Position numbers and translations under genes: made by a program. The notes beneath the pieces are model-generated. The model searched no databases. It saw nothing but the letters and a program-made list of their open reading frames with translations, and was not told the origin of the DNA. Shown piece by piece: positions 44,052-51,817 of a stretch of 64,000 bases of DNA. Position 1 is the stretch's first letter; every line of letters starts with the position of its first letter. Source of the stretch: an uncultured Alistipes sp. (lineage in GTDB: Bacteria > Bacteroidota > Bacteroidia > Bacteroidales > Rikenellaceae); assembly GCA_947591475.1 (NCBI GenBank), contig CANQDE010000002.1, positions 352,783 to 416,782 on the forward strand, written 5' to 3'.

Positions 44052-45020
44052 TTATTTGACGCCGAAGCGTTTGGGTTTGATATACTTGTTGAGCAGGGGC
44101 ACCACCGAGTTCATAATCAGGATGGCGAACGACATGCCTTCGGGATAGGCGCCCCACAGGCGGATGCACATCGTGATAGCGCCGATACCGATGGCGAAGA
44201 TGATGCCGCCTTTGACCGTCATCGGCGACGTGGAATAGTCGGTCGCCATGAAAATCGAACCCAACAGCGCACCGCCGGCCAATACGTGGAACAGCGGGAA
44301 CTGCCACAAAGCGGCGCCGGTCATTCCGCTGCAAGCGGCAACGACTGCGGCGAACACGGCCATCGTGGCGAGAATCGTTACGGGGATGTGCCACGTGATG
44401 ACCTTGCGCCAGAGCAGGTAGACGAATCCGGCCAACAGGGCCAGTGCGGCCACTTCACCGAGCGAACCGGGCATGTTGCCCAGCATCAGATCCTGCACGT
44501 CGTGGGCACTTGCGGAGACAGTGCCCTGCTTCACGGCCGCCAGCGGCGTAGCGCCCGAAAGCGCGTCGAACCCTTCCACCTCGGGGAACGAGGTCATCTG
44601 CACGGGATAGGCGATCAACAGAAAGACACGGCCGACCAGTGCGGGGTTGAACGGGTTTTTGCCCAAGCCGCCGAAGGTCATTTTGGCGATGGCGATGGCG
44701 ACGAAAGCGCCGATGAGGACAATCCACCACGGAATGGTCGCCGGCAGGTTGAAGGCCAGCAGCACACCCGTTACGACGGCCGACCAGTTGCCTACGGTCG
44801 TGGTGCCGCGGACGATGAATCGCTGGATCAGATATTCGAACACCACGCAGGCGCATACCGACAGCGCCGTGATGAAAAGCACGTTCGCTCCGAATACCAC
44901 GGTCGAAACGACCAGCGCAGGCAGCAGGGCGATGACCACGTCGCGCATGATGCACGCCGTCGAACGATCCGACTGCACGTGGGGCGAAGGAGCGATTGTC
45001 AATTTATTATTGTTTCCCAT
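44052..45020 (-). CDS. rnfD: Rnf electron transport complex subunit D (FMN-binding)
   Basis: A 322-residue membrane subunit with roughly ten helices. 'FDALSGATPLAAV' is the S-G-A-T flavinylation motif. The start 'KLTIAPSPHVQSDRSTACIM' and the end near 'AILIMNSVVPLLNKY' are standard. It lies between rnfC (101 nt gap) and rnfG (19 nt gap). Confidence 0.96.
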   Translation of the reverse strand: MGNNNKLTIAPSPHVQSDRSTACIMRDVVIALLPALVVSTVVFGANVLFITALSVCACVVFEYLIQRFIVRGTTTVGNWSAVVTGVLLAFNLPATIPWWIVLIGAFVAIAIAKMTFGGLGKNPFNPALVGRVFLLIAYPVQMTSFPEVEGFDALSGATPLAAVKQGTVSASAHDVQDLMLGNMPGSLGEVAALALLAGFVYLLWRKVITWHIPVTILATMAVFAAVVAACSGMTGAALWQFPLFHVLAGGALLGSIFMATDYSTSPMTVKGGIIFAIGIGAITMCIRLWGAYPEGMSFAILIMNSVVPLLNKYIKPKRFGVK

Positions 45021-45121
45021 TTTTTATTAATATCCTGTGGAATGCTTTTCCTGACTTTTTATTTATAAGTCTGGAATGCTCTTCCGTGTTTTTCATTAAA
45101 AAAATTGTTCGAGGCCGGCAC

Positions 45122-46471
45122 CTATTTCTTGGGTGCGGCCGCAGCGGCACGCGCACGGATGATGCCCATGACGGTTTGTTTCCCGAGACGGATCCAGTCC
45201 AACAACGGCAGATAAGCGGGGCAGGTCGCCTGACACGATCCGCATTCGATGCACGAGGTAACCATCTGGGCTTCGATCGCTTCCCAACCTTTCTTCTGCG
45301 TCATCTTCGAGAGATAGTAGGGTTCGAGACCCATCGGACAGGCCGCAACGCACTTCGCGCATTTGATGCACTGGGTGGCCGTCTGACGCACGGCATCGCG
45401 ACCGCTCATGACCGTGATGCCCGAGCATCCCTTCGTAACGGGCGAGTCGAGGTTGCACATCGCACGACCCATCATCGGGCCGCCGTTGATGACCTTGCCC
45501 GCATTCTCCGGCAGACCTCCGGCCGCTTCGAGCAGCACCGAAATCGGCGTGCCCATGCGCGTCAGCAGGTTTTTCGGTTCTTTTATTCCTTTGCCCGTAA
45601 CGGTTACGACCCGCTCGATAAGCGGTTTGTTCTTTTGAACGGCTTCGTAAACGGCGACGGTCGTCGAGGCGTTGCAGACCACGGCGCCCACGTCGATCGG
45701 TAGCGCAGGCGGAGGCGGAACCTGACGGCCCGTGATAGCGGCAATCAACTGCTTTTCACCGCCCTGCGGATATTTCACCATCAAAGGCTGCACCTTGATA
45801 CCCTTGTAGTTCGCGACAATCTTTTTCAGATGGGCGATAGCATCGGGCTTGTTGTTTTCGATGCCGATGACGGCTTTTTTGACATCGAGCGCTTTCATCA
45901 GAATGGTAACGCCGATGACCAACTCCTCGCCGCGTTCCAGCATCGTCCGGTGGTCGGAGGTCAGATAGGGTTCGCACTCCACGCCGTTGATAATCAATAC
46001 TTCGGCCTTCTTTCCGGGAGGAACCGACAGCTTGACGTGCGTGGGGAACGTCGCACCGCCCATGCCGACGATGCCGGCCTCCTTGATTTTGGCAATGATC
46101 TCCTGCGACGACAGCGCGCACTCCTTGACGAGCGTCGTCGAACGGTCGATGCCTTCGGCCCATTCGTCGCCTTCGCGTTGGATGGTAATCATCGGCTGGC
46201 GCAGGCCTTGTCCGTTGGCCACGAGATCGACGGCCGTTACTGTGCCCGAAATGGGCGAGTGGATGTTCGCTGACATGAAACTGCCCGCTTCGGCGATGAG
46301 CTGCCCCGTAACGACCCGATCGCCTTTGGCAACCTTGGCCACGGCCGGAGCGCCGATGTGTTGCGAGAGGGGGATGTTCACCACCTCCGGCAACGGAAGC
46401 ACTTCGATGGGCTTCGAGCAGCTCAACTTGTTTTCCGACGGATGAACTCCGCCGATGGGAAATGTCTTCAT
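45122..46471 (-). CDS. rnfC: Rnf electron transport complex subunit C
   Basis: A 449-residue peripheral subunit that binds NADH/FMN and two 4Fe-4S clusters. 'GMGGATFPTHVKL' is part of the nucleotide-binding domain; clusters are bound by 'CIKCAKCVAACP' and 'CIECGSCQATCP' with their partner cysteines. The N-terminal barrel-sandwich domain ('PLSQHIGAPAVAKVAKGDRV') is normal. Confidence 0.97.
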   Translation of the reverse strand: MKTFPIGGVHPSENKLSCSKPIEVLPLPEVVNIPLSQHIGAPAVAKVAKGDRVVTGQLIAEAGSFMSANIHSPISGTVTAVDLVANGQGLRQPMITIQREGDEWAEGIDRSTTLVKECALSSQEIIAKIKEAGIVGMGGATFPTHVKLSVPPGKKAEVLIINGVECEPYLTSDHRTMLERGEELVIGVTILMKALDVKKAVIGIENNKPDAIAHLKKIVANYKGIKVQPLMVKYPQGGEKQLIAAITGRQVPPPPALPIDVGAVVCNASTTVAVYEAVQKNKPLIERVVTVTGKGIKEPKNLLTRMGTPISVLLEAAGGLPENAGKVINGGPMMGRAMCNLDSPVTKGCSGITVMSGRDAVRQTATQCIKCAKCVAACPMGLEPYYLSKMTQKKGWEAIEAQMVTSCIECGSCQATCPAYLPLLDWIRLGKQTVMGIIRARAAAAAPKK

Positions 46472-46498
46472 ATTTCGGAATGAATTATTTACATGGGT

Positions 46499-47425
46499 TT
46501 ATTCGGCAGCCGCTTTCGGGGTTTCCGGTTTTGCTGCGGGGGCCTCGGCTGCGGGTGCAGGTTTCGGGGCGGCCGGCGTTGCGGGAGCTTTGGGCTCCTT
46601 GGGCAGCGGCTCCATGCCGACGAGCTTGATGGCGCCGGTCGGGCACTCGTTCACGCACTTGCGGCACAATTTGCACTTCTGCGGATCGATGTAGGCCAAG
46701 TTGTTCTCCACCGTGATGGCGCCGAACGCGCAGACCTTCGCGCACTTGCCGCAGCCGATACATCCGGCCTTGCAGGCCTTCATCACCACGGCGCCCTTGT
46801 CTTTCGATACGCACGATACATAGACCGCACGGTTCTTGGGCCATTTCTTGCGCAACTCGATGATGTGTTTCGGGCAGGCTTTCACACAGGCGCCGCAGGC
46901 CGTACACTTGTCGGGATCGACCACGGGAAGGCCCGTAGCGGGGTCGATGTGCAGGGCGTCGAAGGCGCAGGCGGCCTCGCAGTCGCCGAAGCCGACGCAT
47001 CCGAATGCGCAACCCGTCTCGCCCGCATAGAGCGAGGAGGCTACCGCACATGATTTGGCCCCGTCGTATTCATTCGTACGGGGCCGTTTTTCGCATGTTC
47101 CGCCGCAACGGACGGTCGCCACCTGCGGCTCTTTTTCCGCAGCGGCTTTCCCCAGATAGGTGGCCACGGCGTTCATGGTGTTGCTTCCGCCCACCGGACA
47201 GAAAAGCGACGAAATATCGTCGTTCTTCACGAGCGCATCGGCCATCGCGCGGCAGCCGGCGAATCCGCACCCGCCGCAGTTGGCGCCCGGGAGCATCTTC
47301 TCCACCTCGTCGATGCGGGGATCCTCTTCGACCCGGAATTTCTGGGCCACGAAGTAGAGGATGACCGCTGCGAGCACACCCAGCACGCACAGCGTCAGGA
47401 TGGTGTAAAGTAGTACTTCGTTCAT
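46499..47425 (-). CDS. rnfB: Rnf electron transport complex subunit B (polyferredoxin)
   Basis: A 308-residue ferredoxin-like subunit that receives electrons from reduced ferredoxin. An N-terminal membrane helix is followed by the 4Fe-4S motif 'GANCGGCGFAGC' and several CxxCxxCxxxC clusters ('CTACGACVKACP', 'CIGCGKCAKVCA', 'CKLCRKCVNECP'). The C-terminal ~45 residues are Ala/Pro/Lys-rich and low complexity. It overlaps the upstream RseC-like gene by 4 nt (ATGA). Confidence 0.97.
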   Translation of the reverse strand: MNEVLLYTILTLCVLGVLAAVILYFVAQKFRVEEDPRIDEVEKMLPGANCGGCGFAGCRAMADALVKNDDISSLFCPVGGSNTMNAVATYLGKAAAEKEPQVATVRCGGTCEKRPRTNEYDGAKSCAVASSLYAGETGCAFGCVGFGDCEAACAFDALHIDPATGLPVVDPDKCTACGACVKACPKHIIELRKKWPKNRAVYVSCVSKDKGAVVMKACKAGCIGCGKCAKVCAFGAITVENNLAYIDPQKCKLCRKCVNECPTGAIKLVGMEPLPKEPKAPATPAAPKPAPAAEAPAAKPETPKAAAE

Positions 47426-47844
47426 TGATTTTTAGTGATTGTGAATTGAATTGTGTGTTCTATCTTGCGGCGCAGGCCCCATAACAGGAGATAGTAGAGC
47501 GCCACGCCGCCCAATGCGGCCAATGCGCCTGCGCCTTCGCTCCAGCCGAGCGCGCCGATCGTCGTCAGCAGCACCGCCAGCAGTACGACCAATGCGCCGA
47601 CGTAGCCCAATGCGACGGCCAACGCTCCGGCGCTGCGGCGAACGCCCACCACGACCGTATCGCCTGCTGCGTAAGCAGCGGCATCGTCGCACTTCACGAC
47701 GACGGTTTTTTCCTGCGTTTCGGCCAGCCCGCACGCCTGCCGCGCCTTGCAGCTGCCGCAGGCGCTCGTGGAGGTGATGGTTACGAAAACCGTCCCGTTT
47801 TCGACGCGATCGACCCGTCCCGTATGTTCGATCGGAGCTGCCAT
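47422..47844 (-). CDS. RseC/MucC-like SoxR-reducing system protein
   Basis: A 140-residue membrane protein with the RseC-family Cys cluster 'ACGSCKARQACG' and two membrane helices ('ALAVALGYVGALVVLLAVLLT' region and 'ALAALGGVALYYLLLWGL'). This family routinely precedes rnfB in Bacteroidetes. ATG 47844 follows the nadE stop directly (TGATG overlap); the ORF-track start at 47898 is inside nadE. Confidence 0.9.
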   Translation of the reverse strand: MAAPIEHTGRVDRVENGTVFVTITSTSACGSCKARQACGLAETQEKTVVVKCDDAAAYAAGDTVVVGVRRSAGALAVALGYVGALVVLLAVLLTTIGALGWSEGAGALAALGGVALYYLLLWGLRRKIEHTIQFTITKNQ

Positions 47845-49424
47845 CAATCGCCGTATTTGTTGGTCAGCGGCATCAGCCGTTCGTGGCCGAACGAGCACAT
47901 CGAAAGACGCAGCACCGGCGGGAACTGGAAGCGTTTCTTTTCGTTGTGCATAATCATGTTATGGATTTTCTCGACCACCTCGGCGTCGAATCCCGCGTTG
48001 ATGATCTCTTCGCGGTGCTGTCCCTCCTCGATCATCCGGTAGAGAATGGCATCGACCACCTCGTAGGGCGGGAGGATGTCGGTATCCTTCTGGCCCGGGT
48101 GCAGCTCCGACGACGGAGCCTTGTCGAGGATATTTTCGGGAATGACGTTGTCCTGCGTCCGGTTGATGTAGCGGGCGAGGTCGTACATCTCGCTTTTGTA
48201 GAGGTCGCCCGTCGGGCTGAACGCTCCGGCCGTATCGCCGTACAGCGTGCAGAGCCCCAGCGCGTTTTCGCTCTTGTTCGAGGAATTAAGCAGCACGTGC
48301 CCCGTCTTGTTCTGCAAGGCCATCAGCAGAATCGTACGGATACGCGACTGGATGTTCTCCTCCGTGGCGTCGAATTCCGTACCGCCGATGACGGGTTTGA
48401 GCGTGTTGACCACGCTTTCGTAGATTTCGGTGATGGGGATGACATCGTAGGCGATGCCGAGCCGTTCGGCTAAAGCTCGGGCATCCTCGACCGAATGGTC
48501 GGTGGAGAACGGCGACGGCATCAACAGCGCCCGCACGTTTTCGCGGCCCAATGCATTGGCGGCGATGACCGCCACGATGGCCGAGTCGATGCCTCCGGAG
48601 AGGCCGATGCAGGCTTTGCGGTAACCGTTTTTATGAAAAAAGTCGCGCACGCCGCAGCAAGCCGCTTCGTAGAGCATGCGCGTTCGGGTTTCGTTGCTCG
48701 TGGGGACCGTAATGGGCGTTGCGGGAGCGTCGGTATCGAAAATCTGAAAATCCTCCTGAAAGCGCTTCATCATCAGCACCAATTCGCCGCGTGCGTTGAG
48801 CGCACCCGAAGTGCCGTCGTAGACCAAGTCGGTCGAAGCGCCCACTTGGTTGACCATCACGATGTTTTTGCTCTCGACATAGGCCAGTTGGCGCATGAGT
48901 TCGTAGCGGTAGGAGAGGGCGCCCTTGCCGTAGCGGCGGGCGTTGATCGAAAGGATGGTTTCGACCGATTGGTCGAAATCGTGTTCGTATCGCAAATCGC
49001 TGCCGACGATGACGGCGCAGCGGTGTCCGGCGATGGTGAGGTATTCGAATCCTTTCGACGGAATCAGAAAGCCCATTTCGCGACGGGCCGTAATGTGCTT
49101 TTTACCGATGACACGTTGAATCGCTCCGTCTTGGATGAGCACAGCTGCGCTGATCGTGCCTTCGGCCGTGAGCATGGGCGAACCGACGATGGCGGTAATT
49201 CCTTGACAATGAGTCGCGATTTCGGAGAGGGCGTCTTCGCAGAGTTCGAGAAAAGTGGTCTTGCGGAGCAGGTCGAAAGCGGGGGTGCCGCTGAGGGCTT
49301 GTTCTGCGAAAATAACTAAGTCGGCGTGTTGAGCCTTGGCTTTGTTGACGGCTTCGATGATTTTCGACCGGTTTCCTTCGACATCACCGATGGTGTAATT
49401 CAACTGGGCAATGGCTATTTTCAT
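47844..49424 (-). CDS. nadE: NAD+ synthase (nitrilase-like plus synthetase domain)
   Basis: A 526-residue protein making NAD+ from deamido-NAD+. The C-terminal synthetase domain (about 260-526) is intact, with the P-loop 'LSGGIDSAIVA' and 'HPGQKDTDILPPYEVVD'. The N-terminal nitrilase-fold domain keeps the expected Glu ('IFAEQALSG') and Lys ('GKKHITARREMGF'), but the place of the catalytic Cys ('CED' in relatives) reads 'IVGSDLRYEHD'. If the alignment is right, the enzyme cannot use glutamine and would need free ammonia. It is the first gene of the operon leading into rseC-rnfBCDGEA; a promoter box lies about 35 nt upstream. Confidence 0.93.
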   Translation of the reverse strand: MKIAIAQLNYTIGDVEGNRSKIIEAVNKAKAQHADLVIFAEQALSGTPAFDLLRKTTFLELCEDALSEIATHCQGITAIVGSPMLTAEGTISAAVLIQDGAIQRVIGKKHITARREMGFLIPSKGFEYLTIAGHRCAVIVGSDLRYEHDFDQSVETILSINARRYGKGALSYRYELMRQLAYVESKNIVMVNQVGASTDLVYDGTSGALNARGELVLMMKRFQEDFQIFDTDAPATPITVPTSNETRTRMLYEAACCGVRDFFHKNGYRKACIGLSGGIDSAIVAVIAANALGRENVRALLMPSPFSTDHSVEDARALAERLGIAYDVIPITEIYESVVNTLKPVIGGTEFDATEENIQSRIRTILLMALQNKTGHVLLNSSNKSENALGLCTLYGDTAGAFSPTGDLYKSEMYDLARYINRTQDNVIPENILDKAPSSELHPGQKDTDILPPYEVVDAILYRMIEEGQHREEIINAGFDAEVVEKIHNMIMHNEKKRFQFPPVLRLSMCSFGHERLMPLTNKYGD

Positions 49425-49458
49425 CGATAGTAGCTTTAGTCGATACTGTATAACTTTG

Positions 49459-49466
49459 CAAAGTTA
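49459..49466 (-). promoter_or_regulatory. Candidate promoter -7 box for the nadE-rnf operon
   Basis: TAACTTTG on the minus strand matches TAnnTTTG, with a predicted leader of about 28 nt. It sits in a small palindrome TAACTTTGCAAAGTTA. Confidence 0.5.
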
Positions 49467-49588
49467 AGGATAATTTATAAAAGTCGGAAAAATTTTTCCT
49501 TTTTAATAATATAGTATGAAAATTTTCGTTACCGGTCGATTCTTCGGTGTTGCCGAGGACGGAAATCAATGTTAACTTCTATGTACCG

Positions 49589-49700
49589 ACGGCCCCAAAA
49601 CTCGGTTCGTTTCGGTCGCCGACCGAAGCCCCCGCCAAGGCGGGGGTTTAGGGGTGGGTCAAAACTGAATACGCGGCAAAGCCGCGAGCGGCACGACCGC
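49589..49700 (+). repeat. Interspersed double-hairpin repeat, copy A
   Basis: Core CGAAGCCCCCGCCAAGGCGGGGGTTTAGGGGTGGGTCAAAACTGAATACGCGGC-AAA-GCCGCG. The first hairpin is CCCCCGCC/GGCGGGGG with an AA loop; the second is CGCGGC/GCCGCG with an AAA loop. It is 54 nt upstream of an hxlR gene and in the same orientation as copies B and C. Most of the 329-nt gap between nadE and hxlR is this repeat. Confidence 0.85.
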
Positions 49701-49753
49701 CGTCTATTCGCTAACTTGATTCGGTGTAAAGTTGTAGATAGTTACCCAAAAAT

Positions 49754-50125
49754 ATGTACGAACGAAAGATACCGGTCGACCTCGATTGCCCGTTGCGGTT
49801 GACGATGAGCCTGATCGATTCCAAATGGAAATCCTGCTTGTTGGATGAATTGCGGCACGGGCCGATGCGTCCGAGCGAGTTGCACAAGGCATTGCCCGAG
49901 GCTGCGCCGCGCGTGTTGGACTTGCAGCTGAAAGAGTTGGTGGATGACGGGTTAGTCGCAAAGACCATCTATCCCGAGTTGCCGCCGCGGTCGGAGTATG
50001 CCATCACGGAACTCGGAATGACCTTGATTCCGATTATCGACGCCATGCTCGAATGGGGAACGAAAAACGAACGGCTGTTTCTGGAGAAATACGGTGCCGG
50101 AAAAGCGAATGCGGCTGGAAAATAG
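49754..50125 (+). CDS. HxlR-family winged-helix transcriptional regulator
   Basis: A 123-residue regulator of the same family as the gene at 39330. 'DCPLRLTMSLIDSKWKSCLLDEL' contains the family Cys, 'MRPSELHKALPEAAPRVLDLQLKEL' the winged helix (by region), and 'SEYAITELGMTLIPIIDAML' the C-terminal helix. It stands alone between an interspersed repeat and tRNA-Glu; the target is unknown. Confidence 0.92.
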   Translation: MYERKIPVDLDCPLRLTMSLIDSKWKSCLLDELRHGPMRPSELHKALPEAAPRVLDLQLKELVDDGLVAKTIYPELPPRSEYAITELGMTLIPIIDAMLEWGTKNERLFLEKYGAGKANAAGK

Positions 50126-50153
50126 AACGGATTGCGGGGCCTTTGCAGGAGAC

Positions 50154-50190
50154 AACAAAAAAACGGAACGCTTCGTTGCGTTCCGTTTCG
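50154..50190 (-). terminator. Intrinsic terminator of tRNA-Glu
   Basis: AAACGGAACGC pairs with GCGTTCCGTTT; on the minus strand a TTTTTTTG run follows. It begins 4 nt after the tRNA end. Confidence 0.85.
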
Positions 50191-50193
50191 GTG

Positions 50194-50265
50194 TAGTGGA
50201 TAGGGGATTCGAACCCCTATGTCATGCGTGAGAGGCATGTATCCTAACCCTTAGATGAATCCACC
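50194..50265 (-). tRNA. tRNA-Glu (anticodon CTC)
   Basis: A 72-nt cloverleaf on the minus strand. Acceptor GGTGGAT pairs with ATCCACT (terminal G-U), discriminator A; anticodon loop CTCTCAC holds CTC; T-arm AGGGGTTCGAATCCCCT is perfect. No CCA is encoded. Confidence 0.9.
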
Positions 50266-50395
50266 TCATGCGTCGTTTGCGGTGCAAAGATAGTCCGTTC
50301 TTCTCAATCCACCAAATTTTCCGACGAATTTTTATGAAACCGCCGGAATTGTATAAAATAACCTGAGGAAGTAGGCGATTTATTCGAATTTTTCC

Positions 50396-50403
50396 TAACT
50401 TTG
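50396..50403 (+). promoter_or_regulatory. Candidate promoter -7 box for pdxA
   Basis: TAACTTTG matches TAnnTTTG and lies 21 nt before the ATG at 50425, which has AGGAGG four bases upstream. This strong ribosome binding site is unusual for the window and fixes the start. Confidence 0.55.
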
Positions 50404-50424
50404 GCCTTTGAAATCAGGAGGTTT

Positions 50425-51522
50425 ATGACTGAAAACAGAGGAAAGATAGGCATCGCGCAGGGCGATCCCAACGGCATCGGATGGGAAGTGATTCTCAAAT
50501 CGTTGGCCGATCCGCGTTTGGCCGATCTCTATACGTTGGTCGTCTACGGTTCGCCCGAAATGGCCGCCTACTACCAACATACGCTCCATGATACGGAGCC
50601 CGTCGCGTTCAATGTCGTCGAATCGGCCGCAGAAGCGCGTCGCGGCCGCGTCAATTTAGTTGCTTGCGGACGGACGTCCGGCGTGAATCCCGGGCGAATC
50701 GCTCCCGAAGCAGGTCGTGCAGCCGTCGAAGCGTTGCGCAAGGCTACGGCTGAACTCAAAGCCGGTGAATTAGATGCACTCGTAACGGCTCCGTTCGATA
50801 AACAGGCCGTCCAGAGCGACGATTTCCGTTTCACGGGCCATACCGAATACTTCGGTGCCGAGTTCGGAGGCGAACCGTTGATGATTCTGTGCAGCGACGT
50901 GTTGCGCGTGGGATTGGTTACGAAACACCTTCCCGTGTCGGAAATCGCCTCGCACATCACGAAAGAGGCGATTGTACGCGATTTGCATCTGTTGCGGCGT
51001 TCGTTGAAAGAGGACTTCGGAATCGTCGAGCCGCGCATCGCTGTCATGGCGCTCAATCCGCATGCGGGCGACGGCGGTCTGCTGGGCCGCGAAGAGGAGG
51101 AGATCATCCGTCCGGCAATCGTCGAGGCATTCGATGCAGGCGTATTGGCTTTCGGGCCGTTTGCGGCCGACGGACTTTTCGCCGGCGGCGATTACGTCCG
51201 GTACGACGGCATTCTGGCCATGTATCACGACCAAGGGCTGGCTCCGTTCAAGAGCCTGTCGCCCGACGGGGTGAACTTCACGGCCGGACTTCCCGTAGTC
51301 CGCACGTCGCCCGACCATGGCACGGCGTTCGACATCGCAGGTCAGGACAAGGCCGACCCGCAGTCGATGCGCAATGCGATTTATACGGCCTGCGACATCG
51401 TCGGTCATCGGCGTGCATGGGCCGAATGGACAGCCGATCCGTTGCAGCGGGCCGAGCGCGAACGTTCGAACCGCGATGTTTCGGTCAAGGATTTGCCCCA
51501 GACCGAAAAAGAGGAACGATAA
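50425..51522 (+). CDS. pdxA: 4-hydroxythreonine-4-phosphate dehydrogenase
   Basis: A 365-residue NAD(P)-dependent enzyme of pyridoxal phosphate synthesis. The start 'KIGIAQGDPNGIGWEVI' is the family signature; 'TAPFDKQAVQSDDFRFTGHTEYF' (by region) contains a metal His, and 'ALNPHAGDGGLLGREE' and 'AMYHDQGLAPFK' carry the other metal-binding His residues; 'GVNFTAGLPVVRTSPDHGTA' finishes the site. ATG 50425 follows AGGAGG; the ORF-track TTG at 50401 overlaps the promoter box. Confidence 0.96.
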   Translation: MTENRGKIGIAQGDPNGIGWEVILKSLADPRLADLYTLVVYGSPEMAAYYQHTLHDTEPVAFNVVESAAEARRGRVNLVACGRTSGVNPGRIAPEAGRAAVEALRKATAELKAGELDALVTAPFDKQAVQSDDFRFTGHTEYFGAEFGGEPLMILCSDVLRVGLVTKHLPVSEIASHITKEAIVRDLHLLRRSLKEDFGIVEPRIAVMALNPHAGDGGLLGREEEEIIRPAIVEAFDAGVLAFGPFAADGLFAGGDYVRYDGILAMYHDQGLAPFKSLSPDGVNFTAGLPVVRTSPDHGTAFDIAGQDKADPQSMRNAIYTACDIVGHRRAWAEWTADPLQRAERERSNRDVSVKDLPQTEKEER

Positions 51523-51546
51523 GGAGAAAAAGAGGAAATTATATAG

Positions 51547-51687
51547 TGTACCAACGGTCGTAAAACTTGATTTGTTTCGGCATAGCGACCGAAGCCCCCG
51601 CCAAGGCGGGGGTGCGGGGGTGGGTCAAAACTGAATGCACGGCCAAAGGCCGTGAGGAACAGCGGTCGGATTCGAAAACGCGGGTAC
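51547..51687 (+). repeat. Interspersed double-hairpin repeat, copy B (upstream of thrS)
   Basis: Same element as copy A, most like copy C: GGTCGTAAAACTTGATTTGTTTCGG..., CCCCCGCC/GGCGGGGG hairpin, GGGTGGGTCAAAACTGAAT, CACGGCC-AAA-GGCCGTG hairpin, then GAACAGCGGTCGGATTCGAAAACGCGGGT. It lies 130 nt before thrS. The second stem differs from copy C by a matched change on both sides. Confidence 0.85.
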
Positions 51688-51817
51688 ATTAAAAAGAAGT
51701 ATGAAAATGAAAATAGGGAATTTCCGAAGATGGATTCCGTCTCGTAATTGTGGAAACGTCTTCGTCGGTGGGTTGATCCACCGTTCGGAATCCCCGAAAA
51801 GTTAAGTTAATAAGTAT

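Noticed and set aside
49384-49569. 61-residue minus-strand ORF upstream of nadE
   Set aside because: Overlaps the nadE start and its promoter box; AT-rich open stretch without protein features.
51523-51817. T-box or amino-acid riboswitch before thrS
   Set aside because: No T-box sequence or specifier-loop arrangement is visible; the only structure is the interspersed repeat also found before an hxlR gene.
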